64,000 nucleotides of DNA from Peronospora farinosa (Eukaryota; Oomycota; Peronosporomycetes; Peronosporales; Peronosporaceae). Shown in pieces: positions 1 to 8,272 of this stretch. Position numbers and translations under genes: made by a program. Numbering within the stretch: the first letter of the stretch is position 1; each line of letters starts with the position of its first letter. Below the pieces are notes generated by a model. The model ran no database searches and had not been told where the DNA came from. It saw only the letters and a list, made by a program, of their open reading frames with translations. The stretch covers positions 186,001 through 250,000 of the forward strand of contig CANTFK010000877.1 of the NCBI GenBank assembly GCA_947646735.1, written 5' to 3'.

Positions 1-245
1 GGACGAGCCTTTGGCTCTGCATCGGGCACAGGTACCGGGATGTACTGTGTAGGCGCTGCTGACGCTGCCTGGTCATGGACCTGCCCGAGGAGCGTTGCCT
101 CATAACGCATAAAGGCCTCAAGACGAGCATTTAGAACCTCGGGGCCTTGGGCCAAAAGGGCCTCGATTTGATCAGGCCCGACGAACGCAGATAGTTTATC
201 TAAGGCGAGTCGTTGTGCCTCAGAGAGGTGATTTTGATTCTCCAT
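1..245 (-). CDS. Gypsy element 1, N-terminus of Gag (partial, runs off window)
   Basis: An open frame starts at an ATG (245-243) and stays open to the window edge, about 81 codons. The product begins MENQNHLSEAQRL and is rich in Glu, Gln, Ala and Leu, as retroelement Gag N-termini often are. It lies directly downstream, on the minus strand, of a primer-binding site and an LTR, which is why it is called Gag. No zinc knuckle is reached before the window ends. The identification rests on position, not on a recognised domain. Confidence 0.6.
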   Translation of the reverse strand, partial: MENQNHLSEAQRLALDKLSAFVGPDQIEALLAQGPEVLNARLEAFMRYEATLLGQVHDQAASAAPTQYIPVPVPDAEPKAR

Positions 246-286
246 TCTCACAGAGGGTCAGTCTTTAAAGACTCAGGTGTAGGATT

Positions 287-303
287 GACTACAAGTGCTA
301 CCA
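287..303 (-). other. Primer-binding site of Gypsy element 1
   Basis: On the minus strand this reads TGGTAGCACTTGTAGTC, two bases downstream of the LTR end. The same site with the same 2-nt spacer occurs in elements A, 2 and 3. The first eight bases (TGGTAGCA) match the complement of an initiator-Met tRNA 3' end; the rest does not match the usual iMet sequence, so the primer is uncertain. Confidence 0.6.
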
Positions 304-305
304 AG

Positions 306-943
306 TGTAGCGGAGCTGCACAGCTCTTTAGCCAGAGGAAGACTTTCGGCTGGAAGCCTCTTAGTTCGAGAGAACTAAATAGAGTTAAGGCTAAAAGCCA
401 CTTAGTTCTAAGGAACTAATTAAACGACTGAAAGTAACCCTGTTCTAAGGAACTAGGAGAGAGACTTTAGTCAGTCAAGCAATAAGCTTAAGGTTCAGAG
501 AACCAACGCACAGGGTGCAAGAACAAGCTAGAAGCTTAGAGGTTCAGAGAACCAACGCACGAAGTGCACAAGAGAACAAGTCAGAACGACTTGTGATCTT
601 AAACTCAAAAGGAGAACTGATTTTATTTATGCTTTAAGATTTTATGAATAGTCCTACTCTAAGTACACTACACTAGATTAATTACTATAATAGTAATTAT
701 TATATGCAGACTTTGCTATTGGACGACGTATCGTCTAAACATCTGTGTATGATGTACTTAGTACAGCGTTATCGATTATCGAATCCTAATCGATAAGATA
801 CGGTATTACCGAATACCGTATCTCAACGCTTATACTTAATACCTCTCTAAAGAGAAGTATCATAATGCATTATATGCAATACAAGGGGAGTTTAACCGTA
901 AACTCCCGGAAAGACGCTACAACCGTCGTGTAACCCCGTTACA
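306..943 (-). repeat. LTR of Gypsy element 1 (5' LTR)
   Basis: About 638 bp. On the minus strand it starts TGTAACGGGG (plus-strand end at 943) and ends CCGCTACA (plus-strand start at 306), followed by the PBS and gag. It is non-coding and contains many short inverted repeats, such as the 11-bp arms AGATACGGTAT/ATACCGTATCT near 798-823, the arms GGGAGTTT/AAACTCCC near 886-907, and two TTAGTTC/GAACTAA hairpins near 360-420. The partner LTR lies outside the window. Confidence 0.7.
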
Positions 944-959
944 ATACTCGTAAAAACAC

Positions 960-1382
960 AAGATGCGTAGTCGAATTGGTCAATGTAGGCAGCCACTATC
1001 TATTATATTATATTGCAGAATTCTAGGGATGCGAGAGGTCGAACAAGCAAAACGAGCTGGTGTCAGGACGCGTTCGATTATAAGTGCATCAACGCACAGT
1101 TCCACGTGTTTTTTTCACCGTGTCATCCATCAGCTCCAGTTCCCAGGAGCTCCAGGTTGTCCTATTGCCATACAAAAGAAGCGGATACGAATTACAAGGG
1201 CGACGAAAATGTAATTTCTGAGATTATTTCTTACGAACAATAGAGTCGCATTCTGCCACATGATAAAAGAGTGATGCCACTGTGTGAATGAAAAATGATC
1301 TGAAGATGCCTAGCTTATGTGCTGGCTCGCAACAATTTAAATGTCAACGTTTGTCTCGAATGAAGTGCAAGTCGACGTTTCA
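960..1382. pseudogene. Decayed segmental duplicate (related to 45455-45990)
   Basis: The stretch from about 963 to 1180 aligns by eye with 45733-45960 in the same orientation: shared runs include TCGAATTGGTCAA, GATGCGAGAG and GCATCAACGCACA. At 1338-1382 there is a fragment resembling the methyltransferase gene around 5824-5866 (shared GCAAGTCGACGTT). Short open frames here have no recognisable domain and are best read as remnants. Confidence 0.5.
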
Positions 1383-1510
1383 GTAGCGCCGAGTGGGTAA
1401 CTAGTCAACACGGATGACTTGGCTCAATTACGGGACCAAGTGTATCCAACTGTAGAAATTGGTGGAGTCATTGTACTTGTTGCAAAGTAGATAGGAAGTA
1501 AAAGTAAAAT

Positions 1511-1837
1511 ATGTTCGGTGTTAACTTCTCCTGCCAACACTACAATATGCACTTTAACGACACTATAACTAGACCACGTCTTGTTTCCTATAGCGCCCGT
1601 CTATTCCGCCCATCACCATCCCACGAGACGGTCTCGTTGCCTCGTTTCAGCTGTCAAGTTGTCACCACCATTAGCCCATCCGGTGAGGTCGCATCTTACC
1701 TGCAACAGGTGTTGCACTGTATCGTCAAAAACCTTACCAGCCTGTCAAAATCGATAGTTTCTTACACTAACAACGTCGTCTCTTCATTACTAGGTCTCCT
1801 CGATGGAGGCCTGATGTCTGGTTTCTACAGCTACTGA
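1511..1837 (+). CDS. Unassigned ORF, 108 aa
   Basis: ATG to TGA open frame with product beginning MFGVNFSCQHYNM. I recognise no domain, signal peptide or paralogue. It lies between decayed duplicates and could be chance or a relic of a secreted protein gene. A real gene would need transcript support. Confidence 0.2.
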   Translation: MFGVNFSCQHYNMHFNDTITRPRLVSYSARLFRPSPSHETVSLPRFSCQVVTTISPSGEVASYLQQVLHCIVKNLTSLSKSIVSYTNNVVSSLLGLLDGGLMSGFYSY

Positions 1838-2052
1838 GCTTGGACGAGACGTCTATACAGAACACCTAAATCTTTCAAATTTCAACTTTCTTGACCTATT
1901 ATACCAAGCAACGGAAATGTTACAGACACCAAACAGCAGCACAACGCCCGTGGTCGACATGAAACATCTGCTGCGAGTGGCTGAAGTAAATAGATAGTCT
2001 GGCTCTCTCTCGTGTGCAAACGTAGGACTTTTAGCCCATAATCAGTCAATTT

Positions 2053-2310
2053 CGTAGTGTCAAGCGCGTGAGACCGTCCGTCTCAAATTCGTGTAAACTG
2101 AAGGGATCAGACACAAAGTTGGTTGGCGGTGAAACGAATCTTCGTGCATCTACGTCGATTTCTATAAGTAGCTGGAGCTGCTATCGTTCCTTCTTGTCTC
2201 CTACATAGCGCATCCCAACCGATTTGTGCTCGAAACCTCTTCTCTTCATTACCATTATGCATGCAATTTATCAACGTATTAAGTGATCGGAACCAGACCA
2301 GTTTTGTGCA
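2053..2310. repeat. Dispersed duplicate of 45190-45450 (direct)
   Basis: Same-strand similarity with 45190-45450. Shared runs include GAAACGAATCTTCGTGCATC followed by TACGTCGATT, CCAACCGA and AACCTCTTCTCTTC, with indels between them. It lies about 0.75 kb upstream of the 3056 gene. Its counterpart lies just beyond the inverted copy of that gene, so the flanks are direct while the genes are inverted. No coding function seen. Confidence 0.6.
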
Positions 2311-3055
2311 GTTGTTTAGCGAATCGTTCGAGCCATAGTTTTGTCGAGCGGTTGGTGGGTCGGTCGTCCGATGGCGGTAACAATGAACCCCCGGTACATG
2401 CTGTCCTGACGCCAAGAAGCCTTCCAGCCAATAATACTTTGTCACTTAGGGCGTTGAGGAGTGCACGGTGGTAAAGAAGAGATATATCAGCTTGACAGGT
2501 TCTACTTCGCCATTGCTCAGTACTGCTTCGGATCGTTTGAACACTGCCTAGAGAGTCGATGTCCTTCGCGCTTCACTGTTCCAACATTTCCTTCCAGGTC
2601 CCCGTTTGCGATCTCTGGGCGAATTAAGGCTCCCCAAATAGCCGCATTGTCCTTCTCTTCCATTGACAATCGGCGTAAATATACGCATTATTCGCACAAT
2701 GAATCATAATCGATGCCAACCACTTTGCTAAACCAAAAGCTTTGCTTTTGCACAGTCCGTGGGGCCACCGCTCGACTTTTGTTTAGTCAACGCATGAAAT
2801 CAAGAATAGACTATTCAAGTATTGTCTGATGCAGTTGAGTCCCACAAAACGGGTTAGACCACACAAGTTTTGGGGAAACAAAAACTTGCTGATGATTTAT
2901 TTCAATGCCGACATGCTGAAGGTAAAGACCATGCCCAACACCATTAGTCACGCTCGACACTTTACAGAAACAGCACACAAATACACCATGTCGCAGGAAG
3001 CTTTGCGTTTAGGCACTAGAAGGCACACCATTCTTCGTTTGGAGCGCTACTTGGA

Positions 3056-4768
3056 ATGAACACACTTTTGACTTTCGTATTCGCCACAATTTATGCTATT
3101 AACTCGGCACAGTCCAGCATATTCAACGGAAATAGAGTATCAATCCCGACTACAGATGCAACGGCAGCCAATTTCACGGTGAATAGCCATGCAAGAATTT
3201 CAACCTTGGCCTCTCCATATTGTAGTGACCACAGTGATATCTCGCTAGAGAAGGCTTGGCCTTCCTTTGGCAACGCACTCACTGCTATCAGTACGATCGT
3301 GCCTGCCTACAGAAACTGGATAGGTCCAGCGGTCGGCCATGCCACTGACACTGCGTGCTATCGTAAAACTCATATTACCAAGACGTGTCCTCTAGGTTTC
3401 GATGCTAGCCTTGGAACATGCTGGGCACAGTGCCCATTTTCATACCCGGTCGAGTGCGGAATGGAATGCATTCGGCAAAACGACAACTGTGCGCTAGAAG
3501 TTGTAACAAAGGTGTCTACTGTGGCCCAAGCAGCCCTTTCCATAGCTACCGACAATGTGTACGGGAAGTTTAAGTTGGCGGCAATGGGCCTCGAAATTGC
3601 ATTTAATCAGCAAAGAAAAAATGGGATTGGTCAATCTTTTTCCAAAACTTCTCCCAAAGTATCTGACCCAGACACGACCCGTGAGAAGATATTGACAATG
3701 CTTTACCAAACCGATAAAGTGGTCTTCGATATTCCAGTGGCCATTGCTACATGCCTGGGAATAAAAGTGGACGATCGATTCAAGTTTGCGGACAGAGTAG
3801 TGAACACTGCTGAGTTAGTACTGAAAGAAGTCATCAACAACGGCATCGCTATTGTTTCCGATTGGACTGCATTCACGAGTTTTATGGGGAGGATTTCTCT
3901 TGGGGACACGATCCGGTCGTTGAACGAGTCGGACATTACGTCCTTAAAAACGGCACTGGAATCCAACTCGACCTGTGGATACGACACAAAGCGATTGCTC
4001 GACCGAATGTGGATGACGGTGGCAGAAATGCGTCGACAGAACCCGACCATATCGGAGAATGACATCCGTGTTGCGATGAGCAAGTCAAATCTTGCGTTAT
4101 ACGAAATTCCCACCGTGACCAATAATTGCATGGCGGAACTGATTGCCGAATCGGATGAATCTTTAGCTTATACTACTCGAGATAAGCTGCGTAAAGGATT
4201 GGGGAGTATTATGGACGACTTGATTGAATCAGGAACAAGTAACAACGGCACTCTTCTGACTGCTGGACAGTACGCGTACCGGATTGCTGACAAGGCAGCG
4301 ACGTTTTACGCTGTTTGGGAAAAGAAAAATATAGGTAATGTGATGTCCGAGTTTTTCCAGACAATTTGCGGTCCCACTGAGTTTGTCGGTGAAATTGACG
4401 ATGGCTCTGCTAGGGAAGCGCTAGGCTTCGAGAATGTCGGTTCTGCTTTTCGTCACAGCGCTGGTAACTGGACTAGAAAAGGTGACGGTTCCGTCGTTAT
4501 TACGTTCAGTAGTCTTGACACGGAGGACGTGACCGTTGACATCATATCTGGCGGTAACAAGTTCGATGAAGTGGCTGTTGCGTCGGGTAAGAACTTCACA
4601 TGGAGATCAAACACTACAGCTTTGGGTGGCAAGACGCTTTATCTAAAGCGATGGCGCCCCGGTTTCCTTGGTCTTCCAAAATCAAGAGGTGGCTCGTTGT
4701 TGCTGTGGGTGCCTCGATCCACACAAGGGGGCAATCTACAGCTCAATGTAAAGCTTAATGTGAGCTGA
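3056..4768 (+). CDS. Secreted cysteine-rich protein, paralogue 1 (570 aa)
   Basis: Single-exon gene. Residues 1-20 are a hydrophobic signal peptide (MNTLLTFVFATIYAINSAQS). A short variable region is followed by a conserved cysteine cluster (Cys 101, 111, 122, 126, 134, 138, 145), a helical middle of about 300 residues and a beta-rich C-terminus from about residue 470. No enzymatic motif is visible; I know no function for this oomycete family. From about residue 215 onward and into the 3' flank it is almost identical to the copy at 42866-44683, while the first 200 codons are clearly diverged. Residues about 184-202 are read in a shifted frame relative to paralogue 2, apparently by two compensating indels. 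The start is the only ATG giving the signal peptide. Likely secreted, perhaps host-facing; that is inference. Confidence 0.85.
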   Translation: MNTLLTFVFATIYAINSAQSSIFNGNRVSIPTTDATAANFTVNSHARISTLASPYCSDHSDISLEKAWPSFGNALTAISTIVPAYRNWIGPAVGHATDTACYRKTHITKTCPLGFDASLGTCWAQCPFSYPVECGMECIRQNDNCALEVVTKVSTVAQAALSIATDNVYGKFKLAAMGLEIAFNQQRKNGIGQSFSKTSPKVSDPDTTREKILTMLYQTDKVVFDIPVAIATCLGIKVDDRFKFADRVVNTAELVLKEVINNGIAIVSDWTAFTSFMGRISLGDTIRSLNESDITSLKTALESNSTCGYDTKRLLDRMWMTVAEMRRQNPTISENDIRVAMSKSNLALYEIPTVTNNCMAELIAESDESLAYTTRDKLRKGLGSIMDDLIESGTSNNGTLLTAGQYAYRIADKAATFYAVWEKKNIGNVMSEFFQTICGPTEFVGEIDDGSAREALGFENVGSAFRHSAGNWTRKGDGSVVITFSSLDTEDVTVDIISGGNKFDEVAVASGKNFTWRSNTTALGGKTLYLKRWRPGFLGLPKSRGGSLLLWVPRSTQGGNLQLNVKLNVS

Positions 4769-5232
4769 GTTGTGTAGTTAGTTTAATGTTAAGTTTAGAA
4801 TCATGTAAAAGTAAAATGATGATAGAGCCTACAGTGAATAAAGAAGTGAAGTTAGAGAAGTTAGAGAAATGATATGGTGTGGTCCTTCGAAGTTTAAAGC
4901 GCGACCAGCAAACTAATTCACAACTTTCTGGCCTTAAGAAAAAGAACAAGTATCCTTATAGGCACTGATCCGTTGGCAATACGACGTATTTGAACGAAGC
5001 CATCGTGAAGTGCATACATGGAAATTTTAATCACAATATACACGACAACCGACAAAACTAGTTTCAACGACAAGTTGATATAAACATACTGTACTCGGAA
5101 GTATTTCGGGAATCGACAGTGAATGGAAGCAAACACAGAGGGGAAATACATACAAGTGGAAAACCATCAGTAGGACAAAAAAGTGCATACATTAATGAGA
5201 TTTGTATCAGGATAATCACAAAAGTATTTGCA

Positions 5233-6333
5233 ATGACAACGCAGGGTAACCACAAGAGGCTGGATGAGGTCGGACAAGAGATCCTATTGAGCTCCCGAGG
5301 ACAGCAAGTTATGATGCAATGGGAAAAACAATACATGGAGCTTTGCGTTGATGCACTTGGCATTCAACTGACAGACCGGGTGTTAGAAATCGGCTTCGGA
5401 CTGGCCTATTCGTCCTCTCGCATCCAGTCATTCCGGCCACAAAGCCATACCATTATTGAATGCGATCAGGAGACGTTGCAACGTGCTCAGAAGTTTGCAG
5501 GGAGGTACAAAGGCGTGCAAATTATGTCGGGAACATGGCAGAATGTGCTGCCTACATTAGACCAGTTCGACTGTGTTTTCTTTGACGACTATCCGCTACC
5601 AGAACTGGAAGCAGAAAACTTATTTGCAAGCGGAAAAGGATTTAGTCGACGGTGCGTTGGCAATCAGATTAGGAAACAATTTGAAACTCGGTATGCTAAG
5701 GGTGTGTTCGTTGTTTGTGATAGCTCACGATGGCACGAGTTTTTAGATGTTGTGTTAAAACACTGTGCGACTGGGGCAAAGATCTCGGGGTATCTTGCGC
5801 GAGAGCTAGATTTGCAACGCCCTGGATGTCAACTCTTTGTCTCGAAAGTACAAGTCGACGTTCCAGAGCATTGCAATTACTTTCCACACAAGACTGCACT
5901 GATTCCGTTGATTACGGTGACAAATCCGGTTGTTGCTGCTGGCACAAGTGACATTAGTGTCGAGTCGTCATTACCACTTCCATTGCCTCACTTCTCCAAG
6001 AAGTTTCAGCGTATATTCCAGAGTACGAGCAGGCCAGAACGAGCAGTATATGTAGATACAAATTTTTTTTGCGAACGACAGCAGATTGCTGAGATTCGTG
6101 AGTTTCTGCAGGCTCATGAAATGGATGATTTCTTGCGCAAGCAGTCGGCTGAGTTTAATCGTGGTGATAGTAGTGACATGGGCGGTGAAGTATCTTGTAC
6201 CAGAGGGATGGCTCTAGACGGAGGCCAGCACGTAAACGAGAGGTCAATACATTACGACGACGAGCTGTCAAGACGTGAATTTTTGCGCACGCTGAAAAGC
6301 AAAGCTGCAGCTTCGAAACAGGTACTTGGGTGA
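5233..6333 (+). CDS. GAMT/Rmt2-type class I SAM-dependent methyltransferase (366 aa)
   Basis: The N-terminal two thirds matches the guanidinoacetate N-methyltransferase/Rmt2 family: the pre-motif GQQVMMQWEKQYM, motif I VLEIGFG (about residues 50-56), the IIEC acidic end of strand 2 (about 74-77), the DYPLPE region (cf. DTYPLSE in GAMT), SSRWHEF, and the closing HCNYFPHKTALIPLITV (cf. the CRYYAFPQMITPLVT end of GAMT). A tail of about 120 residues follows that I do not recognise. An upstream in-frame ATG at 5119 exists, but 5233 fits the family start better. The substrate is not certain: guanidinoacetate and protein arginine are both possible. Single exon. Degraded pieces of the same gene occur at 45455-45690 and 1338-1382. 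Confidence 0.75.
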   Translation: MTTQGNHKRLDEVGQEILLSSRGQQVMMQWEKQYMELCVDALGIQLTDRVLEIGFGLAYSSSRIQSFRPQSHTIIECDQETLQRAQKFAGRYKGVQIMSGTWQNVLPTLDQFDCVFFDDYPLPELEAENLFASGKGFSRRCVGNQIRKQFETRYAKGVFVVCDSSRWHEFLDVVLKHCATGAKISGYLARELDLQRPGCQLFVSKVQVDVPEHCNYFPHKTALIPLITVTNPVVAAGTSDISVESSLPLPLPHFSKKFQRIFQSTSRPERAVYVDTNFFCERQQIAEIREFLQAHEMDDFLRKQSAEFNRGDSSDMGGEVSCTRGMALDGGQHVNERSIHYDDELSRREFLRTLKSKAAASKQVLG

Positions 6334-7340
6334 CCAACAGGATCACTCATTAGTACCTTCGCAGAGAAGTTTGTTTGAACAGCAGTGTCGAAGTCCACAG
6401 CAGCAAAGTTACGCTGAGTCTGACATATTATGTTGGTGAGTGTTGTCACATCTGTGGACGAGTTTGGCCTTCCAATGATACTTTATATCTGAAGACACGA
6501 CCAAGACCATTAAGCTGTTGGAAGCGGCAAGTTTACTGATAATGTATGTCTGTTGAGCTGACACTTCCGTCTGTTCGTTTAGTATTGCGGCGTCTCGAAT
6601 ATAGCAAGATATATTTCTTATCGCCAACCTCTTTCTTCTTCTTATATGACGCATTGCAGAGACGAAGACGTGCTACTTGATAGTTTGGAGCAAGTCCAAC
6701 TATGTATCTTGTCAGTGCGTCTATTGAAAGAAAAGGTGTTTAACACGAACGGGGTTCGCCGCAGAGTATACCATCTGGCATCATATCTTCATATACTATG
6801 ACCCTGACCAAAGCACCGCAAAAGCAACATGATCGGGGACGACGTTTTGGTTCTGCTCAAGAAAGGTATGCATCATTTTAGTAGTAGTAGAGATTGTGCT
6901 ACTTGATGTCTCACAGATGGTGTGCAGCGAAGGATACTCTGCTATTTGATAACGAACTACGTGACGAATGCATCACTCAAACTTCTATAATTGATCATCA
7001 CAGAGCTCGACTAGTGTCGGAAGTAAACATATCTTGTTCCATAAATACCCGAGATCCTCCCTTAGCAACGATGACATGTCCTTCATTGGTCACATCTTAA
7101 TCATTGGCGCGGCGACTGACGAGCTATAGCCAGCGTGTCGAGAGTGAAAGAGTAGTATGATTCTTGAGGAAGGTAAAAAGCTGTCATTATAATGAAGTAT
7201 ACATTGCCGGAGATATGTACGTTATCACAAGTATGATAGAACCCTTGCAACAATCGTCTTGCTTCAAGGATGGTCGCTTTTGTGTTGTTCTGCCAGTTAT
7301 AAAAAAATAATCAACTGATCTGAAGTCCGATTTATCGGGA
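6334..7340. other. Intergenic, no supported gene
   Basis: About 1 kb with only short open frames on both strands (the longest 81 codons) and no recognisable domain, LTR, tRNA or tandem repeat. The left part is probably the 3' flank of the methyltransferase gene. Confidence 0.6.
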
Positions 7341-7370
7341 GCAAATACAGAGCAAGAATTTTTTGGTTTG

Positions 7371-7384
7371 CGTTGTGTACTGAT
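7371..7384. repeat. SINE target-site duplication, left copy
   Basis: CGTTGTGTACTGAT, an exact 14-bp match to 7569-7582, flanking the SINE. Confidence 0.8.
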
Positions 7385-7568
7385 GATTTTTCACCAGGCT
7401 TGCCCTTCCAATTGGATTGGTACGTATTTTAACGGCGACGCACCTAGTACACGGATGCACAGTTCAAGCCCACCTCCATTATACTTGAGGATTTGTCGGC
7501 CGTGGGTATCGAACCCGTGACCTCCCGACCCGAAGTGAGTGGTTCCCAGTACACCGCGGGGTCGGTCA
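7385..7568 (-). mobile_element. tRNA-like SINE (about 184 bp)
   Basis: Minus strand. The head contains a box B-like GGTTCGATACC and a weaker box A-like segment (GCGGTGTACTGG) about 30 nt upstream, the layout of an internal RNA polymerase III promoter. The tail ends GGTGAAAAATC. Perfect 14-bp direct repeats flank it, and removing the element plus one repeat restores the reading of the Gypsy RNase H relic. tRNA-related SINEs are known in Phytophthora; I cannot assign this one to a named family. It depends on a LINE partner for mobility, and none is seen here. Confidence 0.75.
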
Positions 7569-7582
7569 CGTTGTGTACTGAT
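7569..7582. repeat. SINE target-site duplication, right copy
   Basis: CGTTGTGTACTGAT, identical to 7371-7384. Confidence 0.8.
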
Positions 7583-7880
7583 CACGCATCACTGCGTATA
7601 GCGATGAAAAGCCCCCATTTGTCACAACAAATGGCGCGATGGCTCTCTTACAATTCCGAGTACAACTTCGTCATTCATTAAAAGCCGGGCAAGAACAAGA
7701 TTGTTGCGGACGCATTGTCACGGCGTTCAAACGATGATCCTTGTACAGCGCTCAGCTATTAGCGTGCTGATGACGATGAAAATGACGACGATAAATATTT
7801 ATCGTGCGTCGCGCTGAATGCAACAAGTGTCAATCCCGAGTTTTTTGTCACTACTGGATGAGATCGTGTCAGCGTTTGTT

Positions 7881-7885
7881 AACGA
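7881..7885. repeat. Copia target-site duplication, left copy
   Basis: AACGA directly before the 5' LTR; the same five bases follow the 3' LTR at 13123-13127. Confidence 0.85.
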
Positions 7886-8260
7886 TGTTAGAAGCTATTG
7901 TTGTTGACAGGTCGTGAAGGTCAAGGGCAATACCCTGTCACGCGGTAAGTAACAACCGTACCTGATTGACTAAACAGACTTGACGTGCTGACAGATGGGA
8001 CGAGGCGACGATATCGCCACGTCGGACCATCAGGATGTTGCGACATATGTGACGAGGCGACGAGATTACCACATCGTCTTGTCGATGTCGTAACAGATGG
8101 GACGGAGCGGGATAGACGTGAACTATAGATGGTATAGTTGCAGTCGGTTTCGCTTGCATGTGTAGGTATTAACGAACGAGGAAAGTTAATGCTTAATATA
8201 TATCACTTTTACTTCTACATCTTCTGCAACAAGTGCCAACACTACTACCAACTTATTACA
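7886..8260 (+). repeat. Copia 5' LTR
   Basis: 375 bp, TGTTAGAAGC to ACTTATTACA. Compared with the 3' LTR it has 23 extra bases (within about 8167-8190) and a few substitutions. Confidence 0.9.
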
Positions 8261-8272
8261 GGTTATGAGCCC
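8261..8272 (+). other. Copia primer-binding site (half-tRNA type) containing the gag ATG
   Basis: GGTTATGAGCCC follows the LTR with no spacer. Its complement GGGCTCATAACC is the anticodon arm of initiator tRNA-Met, as in Drosophila copia, which primes with a cleaved iMet half-molecule. The ATG at 8265-8267, first codon of the Gag frame, lies within it. Confidence 0.75.

Larger units (their letters stand above)
7341..7880 (+). pseudogene. Old Gypsy pol relic, RNase H part (interrupted)
   Basis: After removal of a SINE at 7385-7568 the sequence encodes a degraded RNase H: TDHASLRIAMKSPHLSQQMARW, then a stop, then KPGKNKIVADALSRR. This matches the RNase H of the Gypsy elements at 20.2-21.0 kb. 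The relic resumes at 13128 beyond the Copia insertion. Stops and frameshifts show it is dead. The left boundary is approximate. Confidence 0.75.

Noticed and set aside
5119..5232. Upstream in-frame ATG extending the methyltransferase by 38 residues
   Set aside because: The extension has no family counterpart; the ATG at 5233 precedes the conserved region at the normal distance.
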